Below the pieces are notes generated by a model, which was not told where the DNA came from, ran no database searches, and saw only the letters and a program-made list of their open reading frames with translations. Shown piece by piece: positions 22,901 through 37,900 of a stretch of 64,000 nucleotides of DNA. Source of the stretch: Delphinapterus leucas (lineage: Eukaryota; Chordata; Mammalia; Artiodactyla; Monodontidae); the NCBI RefSeq assembly GCF_002288925.2, contig NW_022098002.1, positions 1,998,295 to 2,062,294 on the forward strand, given 5' to 3'. Within the stretch, counting starts at the first letter, position 1, and every line of letters begins with the position of its first letter. The translations under genes and the position numbers were made by a program.

Positions 22901-25900
22901 ATCGTGTCGTCTCATAGATTAATCTTTACGTTTTTTTTTTTTTTTTTTTTTTGCGGTACACGGGCCTCTCACTGTTGTGGCCTCTCCCATTGCGGAGCAC
23001 AGGCTCCGGACGCGCAGGCTCAGCGGCCATGGCTCACGGGCCCAGCTGCTCCGCGGCATGTGGGATCTTCCCGGACCGGGGCACGAACCTGCGTCCCCTG
23101 CATCGGCAGGAGGACTCTCAACCACTGCGCCACCAGGGAAGCCCTAATCTTTACATGTTTTTGATCAATGTGAGCACATTCCCTTGTATTCTTTTTTCTC
23201 TTAACCTTATTTCATACATACATTTTTATGACCCTGTTTACATATTTAATATATAGTAGCACATCATATTAGTACGCCATTGAGAATATTTGTGTTTTTT
23301 GTATATATATGCATTCATTCAACAAATATTACAGGCACCATGCAAGGTAGTCAGGACACATCTTAAGTAAATAATAATAATAATAATACAGTTTCATTCT
23401 CAAGGAGCTTAATTTTATAGCATTTTTGCATATTACCATGTTGGCGTGGAAGTTTTATTTGTACACTGACAAAGCACAGCACGAACACCCTCAGCAGTTG
23501 GGATGAAATCTCTCTTAAAGGGGGGCTTGTTTTGCAATGACAGCCGTGCTGCAGGGCCTGATAGAAGGAAACCTGGTCTCTCTGTCCTAAGGTTCAGACC
23601 CCACTACTCTTGAAGGAAACGTTTGCTTTGGCCTCTTTGATTACCTTTCCATTCACGGACTTACTATCACTCGTTTTAGATCAGTATCCCTCTCTCTGTG
23701 AAAGGAAGAATAATTATGGAGACCATTGAAGGAATGCGCTACTTACACGGAGAAGGTGTGATACACAAGGACCTCAAGCCTGAAAATATCCTCATCGATG
23801 GTGACTTTCACATTAAGGTAAACCATAGTCAAGGCTTCTGGAGGATTGGGGTAATTTTAGTTTTTAATTCTCCACTGTAAATCCATTTTCGGACATGATA
23901 CATGCTAAAAGAAGAGCTAGTGCAGCTCATAACTGGTAATGGTGGTGCCAGAAAGCTCTACCAAGGAAGGAAAAGCAAGATGCAGATTTGATGGAGTTGA
24001 TATTTTTTATTTATTCATTTACTTTCATCTCCTTTTTTATTTTTAGTATTTATGTATTTATTTATTTATTTGGCTGTACCCGTGGCATGCGGGATCTTTG
24101 TTGCCATGAGCGGGATCTTTAGTTGAGGTATTTGAGCTCTTAGTTCCCCGACGAGGGATAGAACCTGGGCCCCCTGCATTGAGAGTGTGGAGTCTTACCC
24201 GCTGGACCACCAGGGAAGTCCCATCATCTCCTTTTTCAAACTCAGTTTCCTGTTGAAAACTCTCTTTCCACTGTAGTAAAAGGAAGAAGGCAAAGGGTTT
24301 TTCTTTTGCTCACTCAAGAGCAAGCACTCACTAGGCGGAGCATCACATCTAGTTGGCTTTGGCAGCAGGAATCCAAGCGCAGGCATCTGAAAGGGGAGGT
24401 GGCGTCTGGGGGAGGGCTCGGGAACTGCTTACATAGGCATCCCTTCACCAGAAGATTCTGCTTCTCACACTCTGTTCTAGTCCTGGACGGGGGTTTTTAT
24501 TCCTGTGTCTTTAAAAGAAGGTTCTTCTTTACATTAATAACTTATCTGTTATGTTCTGGGTTAGAATTTGAGGATTTTAGGTAATCACATGCCAGAAATC
24601 ATCCCCAAATGCTTGGATTCCTTGAGGCAAAAGTGAAACTGTCACCTCTGATGTCTTAACTGTAGTGTTCTGTCATTCTGCCCTGCCGCCTCCCTCTTTG
24701 TTCCTGGTAGTTTTTCTTTGCTTTTTTGTCTGTTTTTCCCTCCTTCTCATCCCATCTTCTCTTAGGTTCAGGCTCCCGACTCAGAACAGGTAGCACTGCA
24801 GTCCTTATCCTCAGTGTTGGGATCCTCGGAAATTCGCGTCCTTGGGTTTCTGGACACCATTTGGGAAAATAGAAGATGCAGTACCATCTGCTCTACAAAT
24901 CTGCTGAGAAGAAAGTACCTGTTTTTTCCTAACCTCAGAAATAGTTGAAAAATATATGCAGAATAAATGAGGAATTAGAATGAACATGTTTTGTTGTGTT
25001 CATCTCAGAAACATCTTCTGCTTTTCTCACCCCACCCCCAGGTTTTATTGCATAAGAATTGAGATACCAGAATTTCACACAGACATTTCTGTTTTGTTTC
25101 TTTTTTTATAAATTTGTTTATTTAATTATTTATTTTTTGGCTGTGTTTGATTTTTGTTGCTGCGCGTGGGCTTTCTCTAGTTGCGGCGAGCGGGGGCTAC
25201 TCTTCTTTGCGGTGTGCGGGCTTCTCATTGCGGTGGCTTCTCTTGTTGTGGAGCACAGGCTCTAGGCACGTGGGCTCAGTAGTTGTGGTGCACGGGCTTA
25301 GTTGCTCCACGGCATGTGGGATCTTCCCGGACCAGGGCTTGAACCTGACACATAGACATTTCGTAAGGGAGATTTTCTAGATGGCTGAGGACCTACAGTT
25401 GCTACTGGCCTGTTCAGAAGTAGCTGTTTTAAACTTATCTAGTGCAACCATTTCTGGAAATGTTACTGTACCTCACATCTACTGAAGAAGCCCCAGATTT
25501 GAAGGCAAATCTCATTTGCTTGTAGCCTTCACAGAACAATCCCGTGGGTTTGCTCCCTTGCAGATAGCTGACCTTGGCCTTGCCTCCCTTAAGACGTGGA
25601 GTGAGCTGATGAAAGAGGAGCTTACTGCGCAGAGGAGAGGAAACAGCACCACGAAGAACGGCGGCACCCTCCACTACATGGCCCCCGAGCACCTGAACGA
25701 CGTCAGCTCGAGGCCCTCTGAGAAGTCGGACGTGTTCAGCTTCGCCATAGTGCTCTGGGCCGTCTTTGCCAACAAGGAGCCGTATGAAAGTAAGACAGTT
25801 TCAGAGGAGTGGGATTTGGGTACTAATCAAAGTTGTTCAACAGAATATGAGCCTTCAGTGAAGTCAGTTAAGATGTATCATTGTTTGTTCATTTAATGTC

Positions 25901-28900
25901 TGTCTTACCGACTGGACTATAAGCTCCACAAGGGCCAGGACCACATCTGTTCCATTCACTGCTGTTTCCCCAGTATCTACACATACAGTACCTGGAATGT
26001 AGTAGGTGCTCAGGAAGTGTTTGTTGAAAGAATGAGTCATCTCAGTTTAGGAATCAGGGATCGTAGGACAGGTAGGAGCCTTGGTAACGCGTCTAAGCTT
26101 GGGAGGTGCTGTAACATTCCATAATTCCTGCCGGACAGGAAGGCTTGCCGGCTTCTGCTTATGAGGGGTTAACCCTTTCAGGGCATACACTCCATACTTT
26201 CATTCGTCCCCTAATCCTTCATTCATTCAGAAATTGTTTCTTTTCAGTACTTACTGTGGGACTTTACTCAGAATTGAGAATATAAAGATGAGAAAGTCGT
26301 GGTTTGTGCAGGAGAACAGATGAGCCATTCTTCAGTCTGTTAAGTATCTAAACTAATGGACGTTCTCCTGCCCATTCTTCCTGGGTGATTATCAGCTCCC
26401 ATGGTTTAATGACCACCTCTTTGCTGATGCCTCCCAAATCTCCAGCCCTGGCCTGGATATCCACTTGTCTATTAGTCAGACCCAGTCCACGTACCAGGGG
26501 AACCCCAAAGCAGCGTCCCCCCAAAACAAAGCCATCTTCTCCGTGCTGTCCTAGTAGCTCATTCAGCTTTGCTCTTATGTTCAGAAAATGGAATCACCAA
26601 CCACCAACCGAGCTGCCCAACCGGAAATTTTAGTCATCCCATACTCAACCTTGCCCCTCATCTCCCACATCCCATCAGACACCAAAACCTATGAATTCGG
26701 GACTTCCCTGGTGGTCCAGTGGTTAGAACTCCTCACTTTCACTGCTGAAGGCCCAGGTTTAATCCCTGGTCGGGTAACTAAGATCCCGCAAGCCACGTGG
26801 CGTGGCCGGGAAAAAAAACAAAAAACAAAAAAACAACAACTGTGAACTCAAGGTGTATCTGATTCAAGGTACATCCACTTCTCCCCATCCCCCACAGGGC
26901 CCTCACTAGGTCAGACCCTCTGTGTTTCTATGGCAGTCTCCTCACACCGCCTGCCATTCACACTGCAGCCAAACTGCTCGACCTAAAAAGCAAGTGAGAC
27001 CGTCTCACTCATCTGTTTAAAATCCTGCCAAGGCACCCTTGACATTCAGGGTAAAGTTCAGATTCCTCAGTGTGGAGTACAGGGTCCTTTCTGATTTGGC
27101 TTTTGTTTCTCTCTCTAACCTTATTCCTTCCTCACTTCCTTTAGTCAATATGCCCAGTTACACTGAACTATTCATAATTTCTGGGATGCATCATGATTTC
27201 TGCAACTTCCAGTCTATTCATATCCTGCTTTCTTAGCCTGGATCCTCCGCTCTGAATCCTCCTTCCCGCTTCTTTACCTGGATAATTCCTGCCTATTGTT
27301 CTGCACTCAACAAAGCCTTCTCTGACCTTCTAGTCGTGGTCCTGTTACCAGAACCCTTTGTACTTACTTCTCGAATAGCCATTATCACTCTACATTTTAA
27401 GTCACTCTTATTAAACTGAGCTCCTCCAAGGCAAGCGCTGTCCCGTATTTGTCTTTGTATGAAAATCTGGAGTGTGGCATTGGCTTTATTCACATATTCC
27501 ATTTGTTCTACGAGGAGTCAGCTTTGCTGTGAATTCTCTCTTTCATCTGCAGAAACTAAAATGCTGTTTGATCATCTCCTCAGTGGAATTCATCAGCTCG
27601 TTGTCACAGGGCCGTTCTGCCCCTGCTGGATGCGGCAGCCGTACTGGAAGCGTCCGCTAGGCAGAGAGGCTTTGTCCGAGTTCTGTCGCCTCCCTGCCTG
27701 AGAGGAGCAGGGCTGAGAGCTCAGCTTACGCTCCTCTTTGTTTCATAGACGCTCCCTGTGAGCAGCAGCTGATCCTGTGCATTAAGTCTGGGGGCAGGCC
27801 GGACGTGGAGGACATCACGGGGCAGTGCCCGCGGGAGGCCGTCAGCATCATGAAGCAGTGCTGGGCGGTGAATCCAGAAGATCGGCCGACGTTTGCTGGT
27901 GAGCATCTTCCGTGGCTGCACGGCCTCCGCGTGGTGATCTTCCTAGTGAGATGCCGACAGGAAGTTGCTTTGAGTTTTTAGAAAACTGAGTTCCACTTGT
28001 GATTTCAACTGATTTTCTAGGTTCCAAACACTTTGTTTAATGAAAAGTTGTCATCCCTCCCCAGAGCATGAAGGCATATAAGGTCCTCTTGTTTCTTTGT
28101 GGGGTTTTTTCCCCCATAATTAACTTTTTAAAAATTGGGTTAGAATATACGTGACACATAATTTACCATTTTAACCATTTTCAGGTGTACAGTTGAGTGA
28201 CATTAAGTACATTCACAATGGTTGCACCCATCACCACGATCCGTCTCCAAAACTTTTTCATCTTCCCCAGCTGAAACTGTATCTATTAAACAATAACCCC
28301 CCCATCTCCTCTCCCCCAGCCCCTGGCACCCATCGTTCTACTTTCTGTCTCTCTGAATTTGGCTACTCCGGGACCTCATGTAAGTGGAATCACACAGTAT
28401 TTGTCCTTTTGTGACTGGCTTATTTCACTGTGCACAGTATCTTCAGGGTTCATCCACGTTGTAGCCTGTGTCAGAATCTCCTCCCTTTTCACTGCCGAGT
28501 GGTACTCCGTGGTATGTAGACCACATTTTGTCTATCCATTCATCTGCTGAATGGGTTGCTTCCACAGGCCTTCTTATTTCTTAGCTTTTATTTCATTTCC
28601 CTTCCCTTGTGAAGCTGGCATCTCTGGAAATGTGATTTTGTCATTTGGATTGGGCCAATAATAGAAGGAGAAGGAAAGGGACATGGGCATCTCACATCCG
28701 TGTACCTCTTCTCATTCCCTTGTGTTGCCCAGGATCTTGCTAAAGTCCTAGAGGCAGAGGAAAGAAGAAAATCAGAGGAAAGGGGCAGAGGAAATAAGAA
28801 AATCAGGTGAGGAAAAAATAAATAGCAGGAAGGAACGTAGGAGCCTACAAAGGATTTTGCTCTCGTATTTCTGCTATGAGAAAACAGAATTGAAGCCCTA

Positions 28901-31900
28901 CCTACCACTCCCACCAAAGGGTTAGAGGGGTGATTGATTTAGTTGCCTGTTTTCTTATTTGCTGAATCTTATCCTGGCTTGCTTCTCTCATGCCTTTTTC
29001 ACTTTTTTAAACTAAAATTCTTATTTTGAGGTAATTGTAGATTTACATGCAGTTATAAGAAATAACACAGATATCCCATGTACCCTTTACCTCGTTTCCC
29101 CCACTGATAACATCCGGCCAGACTACAGGACTGCATTACCACTGGGATATTGACACTGACACAGTCGGATACGGAACCTTTCCATTACCACAAGGGTCCT
29201 TCCTGTTGGTCTTTCATAGGAGTAAAGCTGCTGTAAATATTCATGTTGCAGGTTTTTGTGTGAATATAAGTCTTTGTTTCTCTGGAATAAAAATACCCAG
29301 GAGTGAAAGAACTAGGTCATATGGTAGGTTCATGTTTAGGGTTTTTTTTTTTTTTTTTTTTTAAACAAACTGCCAAACTGGGAATTCCCTGGCGGTCCAG
29401 TGGTTAGGACTCTGTGCTCTCACTGCCAAAGGCCCAGGTTCAGTCCCTGGTCGGGGAACTATGGTCCCACAAGCCGCGTGGCACGGCCAAAAAAACCCCA
29501 AAAAACAAGATCACACATGCCAACAACAGCAACAACAAAACAAAGCAAAACAAAACTGCCAGACTGTTTTCCAGAGTGGCTGTACCATTTTATATTCTCA
29601 CCAGTTTCTCTGCATCCTTACCAGCATTTGGTGGTGTTGCTGTTTTTAAATTTTAGCCACTCTGATAGGTATGTAGTGATATCTCATTGTGGTTTTAATT
29701 TGCATTTCTGTAATGGCTAATGTTGGTGAATATCTTTTCATGTTCTTATTTGCCATCTGTGTATCTTCCTTGCTGAAAAATGTTGCTCTATGTCTTTTGC
29801 CCATTTTCTAATTGGATTTTGTTTTTTCACTGTTGAATTTAGAGTGTTCTTTATATATTCTATATATAGTATTCCTTTCTTGGACATGTGGTTTTCAAAT
29901 ATTTTCTCCCAGTCCGTAGCTTGGTTTTTTTCATCCTCTTAGCAGGGTCTTTCACAGAGTAAAAGTTTTTTATTTTGATGAAGACTCATTCATTAATTTT
30001 TCCTTTTATGTATTATACTTTTGGTGTCAAGTCTAAGGACACTGTCAGTGTTAGATCCCAAATTTTTTTTTCTGTTTTGTTCTAAAATTCTTACGGTTTT
30101 ACATTTAAGTCTCTGTTAAGTTTTTTTTGTTTGTTTTTTTGTTGTCAAGGAAAATTTATTATTGCTAACATAAGAATGATAACACAAAACTAAATATTGG
30201 TTGTCTTTCTTGCCAGTTATTTAATTTATGTCTTACTGGGAAAATACCATGACCCATTTTGAGTTAATTTTTGTATAAGGTGTGAGACTTAGGTTGAAGT
30301 TTGCTTTTTTTTTTTCTTTTTGCCTCATTCCAACACCATTTGTTGAAAGGCTGCCCTTCTTCCCTTGCATTGTTTTTTGTCCTTTGTCAGAAATCAGTTG
30401 GGATATTTGTGTGGGTCTGTTTCTGGATTCTCTGTTCTGGTCCGTTAATCTATGCATCTATCCCTACTCCAGTACCTACGGTCTTAATTACTCTAGTGAC
30501 ATAAGTTCTTGAAATTGGATGGACTGATTTCTCCCACTTTTTTCTTCATTTAAAAAGTTATTTTAACGACTTTAGTTCCTGTCTTTCCATATAAAATTTA
30601 GAAAAATCTTGTCTATGTCTAAAAAAAGAATCTTACTGGGATTTTGATAGGAATTGTGTTAAACCTGTGTATCCATTTGGGGAGAATTGACATCTTTACT
30701 ATACTGAGTCTTCTAATCCGTGAACACAATATGTCTCTCCATTTATTTAGATTGTCTTTGATTTCTTTATCAGTGTTGTATAGTTTTCAACATACAAGTC
30801 CTATATATCTATTTCCTTTTTTTTTTTTTAGCAATTATAAGTAGGTTGTATTTTTAACTTAGGTGTCCATTTGTTCATTGCTAGAATATAGAAGTAGAGT
30901 TGATTTTTTATATGTTAATCTTATATCCTGTGACCTTGTTGAACTCACTAACTGGTTCTAGGAGTTTTTTTGGAGACTTTTTTAGATTTTCATGTCATTT
31001 CCAAACAGGGACATTTTCATTTCTTTCTTTCTGATCTGTTTGGTTTCTATTTCCTTTTCTTGCTTTATTGTACTGGCTAGAATTTCCATTCATTTTTATT
31101 GTTCTGTCTTCCATTTCACTGACTTTCCTCTTTCTCCTCCATTTTGCTGTAGAGTTCATCCACTGAGCTTTTTATTTGCCTTATTTTTCAGTTCTAAAAT
31201 TTCACTGAACTTTCTTTCATATCTTCTGTTTCTTTGTTGATGTTTTCCATTTTTTCATTTGTTTCAAGCATGTTCATAATTGCTTCTTGAAGCATTTTTA
31301 TCATGGCTGTTTAAAAATCTTTGATGTGGAATCCTAATGTCCCTGTCATCTTGATGTTGGCATCTGTTAGTTGTCTTTTGTCATTCAGTTTGTGACCTTA
31401 CTGGGTCTTCGTATGATGAATGATTTTTCTGTTGAAACTTGTACACTCTCTTACTATGAAGCCTTCTGTTTTTAACTGGCCTCTTCTGACATGGCTTTGA
31501 TAAAGAAAGGGTGACTGCCACCTTGTTAGCACCAGGTGAAAGGAAGTCAGTTTCCCCACTTGGCCCTGTTGACACCTGAAGTGGGAGGCTTTTCGTTACT
31601 ACTGGTCAGGGGTGAGGGTTTCAGTGGAGTCCACATGGTCTCCATGGACACTGCAATGGAGGTGAAAGTCCCGACTCACCCAAGGCCTCTTCTGATAGTT
31701 CCCCATCGGGATAGGGAAGGAGCATCTTATTACTGCAAGGTGAGGATGCAAGTTCAGTCTACCCTTGTTGTCCACTGACACCACAGGAGTGGAGGGGCTC
31801 ATTACCACCTGACTGGAAGGAAAGTTCTGGCCTCCTATTTGGCCTTCTCTGACATCACCCTGGTGGGGTGTTGGAGCACCCTGTCAGTGTCTTCTGGGGT

Positions 31901-34900
31901 CGGGAGTCTCAACTCCCCACTCAGTCTTTGCTGGTGGGGGTGGGGGATGGAGTCATGATTTTTCTATGGCATTTCGCTGGAGAGTGGTTATGGACTACGC
32001 ACTCTGTCTTGCTAGGCTTCCCCTTGCTTAGCCCTCTGGCCAGAAAGAACAGGCTTTTTTTTTTTTTTTTTTTTTTAAGAACAGGCTTTTGTTGGGCTTT
32101 TTTGTTGGGTTGCTAGCTTCTTCAGGTCCAAGTCTGAGATCTGTGCAGCAAAAAAAAAAAAAAAAAAAATCCAGTAAGCTCACTGCCATGTCTTTCCTCA
32201 GATCCCAAAGTCCCTAGCTAGTCTGACTTTGTCTCTCCTCCTTTCGGTCTCCTTATGTTTGTTTTATATATAATATAACATATAGGGGTTCTTGTCATAC
32301 TTAGTGGGAGAAATAAGGAAAAGTATGTCTATTCCATCTTCCCAAAAATGGAAATTACATTTTTCTTTTAAGGCCAACAGCTCTAACTTTATACCAGATC
32401 CTTATTCTGAGTGTTCCACCCTATAGTAACTCAGATGCCAAAGGGACAGAAACAAGGAGTCCACCCATCTTTTTTCATTTGGAAATTAACTCGTATTAGG
32501 TAGGGCTTTGTGCTGCAGCCAGAGAAACTGTCTATTATTAGGCAGGAGTCCTGGGTTTCCAGTGATATCCTATCCTTCGTTCTGTCTGTGTAATAGTCTT
32601 GTTAGTCTCTTTATGAAAGTCAGTGATTTGGCATTTAAGTTTATATTTCCCTGCTTTGCCCACAGATTACGGTAAGTAATTCAAAGATAATAGATTGGTA
32701 ATATTTTAATTTTATTCTAGAAAATACTTAAGAAATTTAAAGTACTATTTTTTTTATATATAGGCATTGAAGAGAAATTTAGGCCTTTTTATTTAAATCA
32801 ATTAGAAGAACATGTAGAAGAGGATGTGAAGAGTTTAAAGGTAGGTAACATAGCAGCTGCTCAAAACGCTAACATATTGAAGCATATATATTGTCAGTCA
32901 TGAAAACCAAAGCATTATACTTTATTACTGAGATTTGAGGTAACCTAGCTTGGTAACCACAAAAAACAAAATAGGCAGTTTTATGCAGATATCATCAAGT
33001 TAGCATACCAGACCCGTTCCTCTGTCAAAACTAATGAAATGAGAGAAAATATATCACCAATATGAAAACAAAAGCACAACATTACTGGAACAGGATGGAA
33101 AGTACCATAGGTGGGTCAGTCATTTTGAGGAATTCTTGAAAGATAAAAAGCCAACAGAATTATTTATATCTGTTGAGACATAAAACAGGAAAAAAGTTTT
33201 AAAAGGCTGCCCCAAACATGATAATCAAGAAGTCACAGAGGAAGACGTCTCGGGTCAGCGTGTAGAAGAAGTGGGTGGTCACACGGGACGTTGGTAGGTG
33301 TCGTCATTTGGGAGCCATGGTTGTGTCAGTTTTAAAAGTTGGCTCCTCCCTCCTCACGTCTTGTGCTAAAGCAGCAGATGGAAGCAGCATGTGCCAAGGG
33401 CCGAAGCAGTGAGTTTGGTGCCTGAGATCAGAGAGGTATGTCAGAGACTCTTGCCAACTAACCAACCAAGAGGAACAGAGACCTCCCCTCCTCACACACT
33501 CAGGAAACAAGCTGTTATCTTAAGTCTTACAGCAACATGCTGCTATAATCGTGAAAGGGAGACTACAGTAAATAAAACAGGCAGGCAGACAGAGATTTTA
33601 AGATATACACACACACACACACACAGTCAGATAGTCAAGAATTGCCAGGCTGGCCATCATCAAAAAATCTACAAACAATGAATGCTGGAGAGGGTGTGGA
33701 GAAAAGGGAACCCTCTCGCACTGTTGGTGGGAATGTAAATTGATACAGCCACTGTGGAGAACAGTATGGAGGTTCCTTAAACTAAAAATAGAACTACCAT
33801 ACGACCCAGCAATCCCACTACTGGGCCTATACCCTGAGAAAACCATAATTCAAAGAGTCATGTACCACAATGTTCATTGCAGCTCTATTTACAATAGCCA
33901 GGACATGGAAGCAACCTAGTGTCCATCGACAGATGAGTGGATAAAGAAGATGTGACACATATATACAATGGAATATTACTCAGCCATAAAAAGAAACAAA
34001 ATTGAGTTATTTGTAGTGAGGTGGATGGACCTAGAGTCTGTCATACAGAGTGAAGTAAGTCAGAAAGGGAAAAACAAATACCGTATGCTAACGCATATAT
34101 ATGGAATCTAAAATAAAAGTTCTCATGAACCTAGGGGCAGGACAGGAATAAAGACGCAGGCATACTAGAGAATGGACTTGAGGACATGGGGAGGGGGAAT
34201 GGTAAGCTGGGATGAAGTGAGAGAGTGGCATGGACATATATACACTACCAAACGTAAAATAGATAGCTAGTGGGAAGCAGCCGCATGGCACAGGGAGATC
34301 AGCTCGGTGCTTTGTGACCACCTAGAGGGGTGGGATAGGGAGGGTGGGAGGGAGATGCAAGAGGGAGGGGATATGGGGACATATGTATATGTATAACTGA
34401 TTCACTTTGTTATAAAGCAGAAACTAACACACCATTGTAAAGCAATTATACTCCAATCAAGATGTTAAAAAAATTAAAAAAAAACAAAACAATTGGCAGA
34501 CTTTGGAGGGATACCTACACTATAAAAGAGAGGCATCCAGTGCAAACCAAGGAAGTCATCAGAAGGACATCAGGAAAGATAGTCACTGAGGAAAAAAAGC
34601 ATTGCCACAGCAATCAGGAATGATTCATAACAATAAAAGTTTCATTTCACCAAGAAGGTAATAACAGCTTTAAGTATGTTGACCCTTGAACAACACAGGT
34701 TTGAACTCCATGGGTCCACTTATACACAGATTTTTCTCAATAAATACGTACTACATGATCTTTTACTTGGTCGAATTCATGACGTGGAACCACAAATACA
34801 GAGGGCCAACTGTAAAATTATACTTGGATTTTCGACTGTGAGGGGGTGAGCACCCCTAACTCCCATGTTGTTCAGGGGTCAACTGTATAATTTAGCAAAA

Positions 34901-37900
34901 CTGGCTCAAATAGAGATGGAAAACCTGAATATTCCCATAGCTATTAAAAGAGATTGAATCAGTCCTGCAAGAAAATTCCACAACCAGATAGCTTCATCAG
35001 CAGTTTCTATCAAATATTCAATGAAGAAATTACCCCAATTGTATACAACTTGTCGAGATAATAGAGAAGAAGGAACGTTCCTAAACTCATTTTATGAGAC
35101 TAGCATAATAACCTTGATTCCCAAACCTGAAAAGAAGATACAAGAAAGGAAACTTACAGAACAATTTCACTTAACAATGTAGATGTGAAAATCCTGAGTA
35201 AAATATAAACAAGCTGAATCCATCAATGGACAGTAAAGCTTGAAAAAGATATATGATCTCACTAACAGAAAAGCAAAGTGAATTGATTATAATTTTTCAT
35301 CCATTAGACTGACAGTAGTTTTGAAAGGTTGATAATATCAAGTGTTTGTGAAAATGCAGAATAACAGACAATCTCATGTAGTATTGGTAAAAGTGAAAGT
35401 TGAAGTTTATTGAACAGTGAAGCATCTATCACACTTTTAAAAGCACATAACTTTTGCTGCAGTTCTGCTCTTAGTAATCTATCCTACTCACATGTACGCT
35501 CAAAGATTTAGCTTCAGGAGATTTTTGCACCTTTGTGAGAGTTAAAATTTGGAAATACACAAATGTGTAAATATATATATATACACACACACATATGTAT
35601 AAATATTTGTATATTTCCAGAATATATGTGCAAATGCCTAGAGAGAATAAAAGGTCCACAACATACTCCAGATAAGGATTCCCTCTGAAAATGGAAGAGA
35701 GGGGGTTGGAAGGGACAACATTAAAGTGTTGCTCTGTGTAATTCAGCAGTTTGAATCTTTTAAAAGAAGTTTGTATTTATATATTTTGTCTAATAAGTAA
35801 TAACTGTAAAAAGAAAACAATTGCTTTTACAAAACAAACCAATTAAAAAATGGGTGGAAGAACTAAACAGACATCTCTCCAAGGAAGACATACAGATGGC
35901 CAAGAGGCACATGAAAAGATGCTCAACATCACTAATTATTAGAGAAATGCAAATCAGAACTACAATGAGGTATCACCTCACGGTCAGAATGGCCATCATC
36001 AAAAAATCTACAAACAATAAATGCTGGAGAGGGGGTGGAGAAAAGGGAACCCTCTTGCACTGTTGGTGGGAATGTAAATTGATACAGCCACTATGGAGAA
36101 CAGTATGGAGGTTCCTTAAAAAACTGAAAACAGAACTACCATACGGCCCAGCAATCCCACTACTGGGCACATACCCTGAGAAAACGATAATTCAAAAGGA
36201 CACATGTACTCCAGTGTTCATTACAGCACTATTTACAATAGCCAGGACATGGAAACAACCTAAGTGTCCATCGCCAGATGAATGGATAAAGAAGATGTGG
36301 CACATATATACAATGGAATATCACTCAGCCATAAAAAGGAACGAAATAGTGCCTTTTGTAGAGATGTGGATAGACCTAGGGACAGAGTGAAGTAAGTCAG
36401 AAAGAGAAAAACAAATACTGTATAATATCGCTTATATGTGGAATCTAGAAAAATGGTACAGATGAACCTAGTTCCAGGATAGGAATAGAGAAGTAGACGT
36501 AGAGAATGGACATGTGGACACAGGGTGGGAAGGGGAGGGTGGGATGAATTGGGAGATCTGGATTGACATATATACACTACCATGTGTAAAATAGATAGCT
36601 AGTAGGAACCTGCTGTATAGCACAGGAAGCTCAGCTTGGTGCTCTGTGACGACCTCGATGGGTGGGATGGGGGGCGGGAGGGAGGTCCAAGGGGGAGGGG
36701 ATATAGGTGTACATATAGCTGATTCACTTCGTTGTACAGCAGAAACTAACACAACATTGTAAAGCAGTTATACTCCAATTAAAGAAAAAAATTAAAATAA
36801 CATAAAAATGCCTATGTGTTAAGTAAAAAGCAACATACAGAATGCTACAAACTGTACACATAGTTAATATCCTGTGTCATTCTCCCCTAAGTCATTCATA
36901 TGTTGATTCTGGATATTTTTGATCATCTACCTATGTAGCAGGCACTCTGTTAAGACCATAGCGCAGACGTGACCAGGGGAAGAGACTTGCAGGAAACACA
37001 GAATGTTAATTGTTTCACTTGAGTAGGTTTCTCTTTAAAGATAATCCTATACATTTTCTATATCTTTTATAATGAGTATTATTATTTTTATAAGGGAAGA
37101 AGTTTTTTTTTTAATTGTAGTAAAATATACATAACATAAAATTTACCATCTTAACCAATTTTTAAGTGTACAGTTCAGTGGCATTAAGTATACTCACAAT
37201 GTTGTACCACCACGACCAGTATCCATTTCCATTTTTATTATCCCAAACAGAAGCTCTGTATCCCAAGCAACAGCTCCCCATTCCTTCCTCTCCGCAGCCC
37301 CTGGTAACCTCTATTCTAATTTCTGTCTCTATGAATGTGACTATTCTAGGTGTCTCATAGACATGGGATCATACAATTTGTCTTTTTGTGTCTAGCATAT
37401 TTCACCTAGCATAATGTTTTCAAGGTTCATCCATTTTGTAGCATGTATCAGAACTTCATTCCTTTTTAAGGCTGAATAATATTCCATTGTACGTATATGT
37501 CACATTTTGATTATTCATTCATCTTTGATGGATACTTGAGTTGTTTCCACCTTTTGTCTATAATGAATAATGCTGCTATGAACATTGGTATACAAGTATC
37601 TTTTTGAGTCTTCGCTTTTAATTATTTGGGGTATATACCTATGTGTGGAATTGCTGGATTGTATGATAATTGTACATTAAACATTTGAGGAACCATCAAA
37701 CTGTTTTCCATAATATCTACACCATTTTATATTCCCACCATCAACTTACAAGGGTTCCAATTTCTCTACCTTCTCACTAACACTTTTCATTTTCTGGGTT
37801 TTGTTTTGTTTTGATAATAGCCATTGTAATGAATGGCAGTTTTGATTCGCATTTCTCTTTGAGTAATGATGTTGAGCATCTTTTCATGTGCTTCTTGGCC

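Larger units (their letters stand above)
20952..23679 (+). other. RIPK1: RIPK1 intron with two CHR SINEs
   Basis: Contains SINEs at 21304 and 22931, a short CA run at 22697-22707 and an AAT run near 23371-23388. Remaining sequence shows no gene. Confidence 0.8.
23818..25563 (+). other. RIPK1: RIPK1 intron with two older SINEs
   Basis: Contains the reversed SINEs at 24038 and 25090; the rest (24240-25070, 25350-25560) shows no gene or clear repeat. Confidence 0.75.
25790..27748 (+). other. RIPK1: RIPK1 intron with LINE2 sequence
   Basis: Holds L2 fragments at 25895-26045 and 26380-27460 and one SINE. No gene apart from the flanking exons. Confidence 0.75.
27899..32763 (+). other. RIPK1: RIPK1 intron dominated by antisense L1
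   Basis: Nearly all of this 4.9 kb intron is old reversed L1 plus a SINE. 28560-28990 and 32350-32700 show nothing recognisable. Confidence 0.7.

Noticed and set aside
35821..36390. 189-codon open frame
   Set aside because: C-terminal part of L1 ORF2 in a truncated L1; not a host gene.
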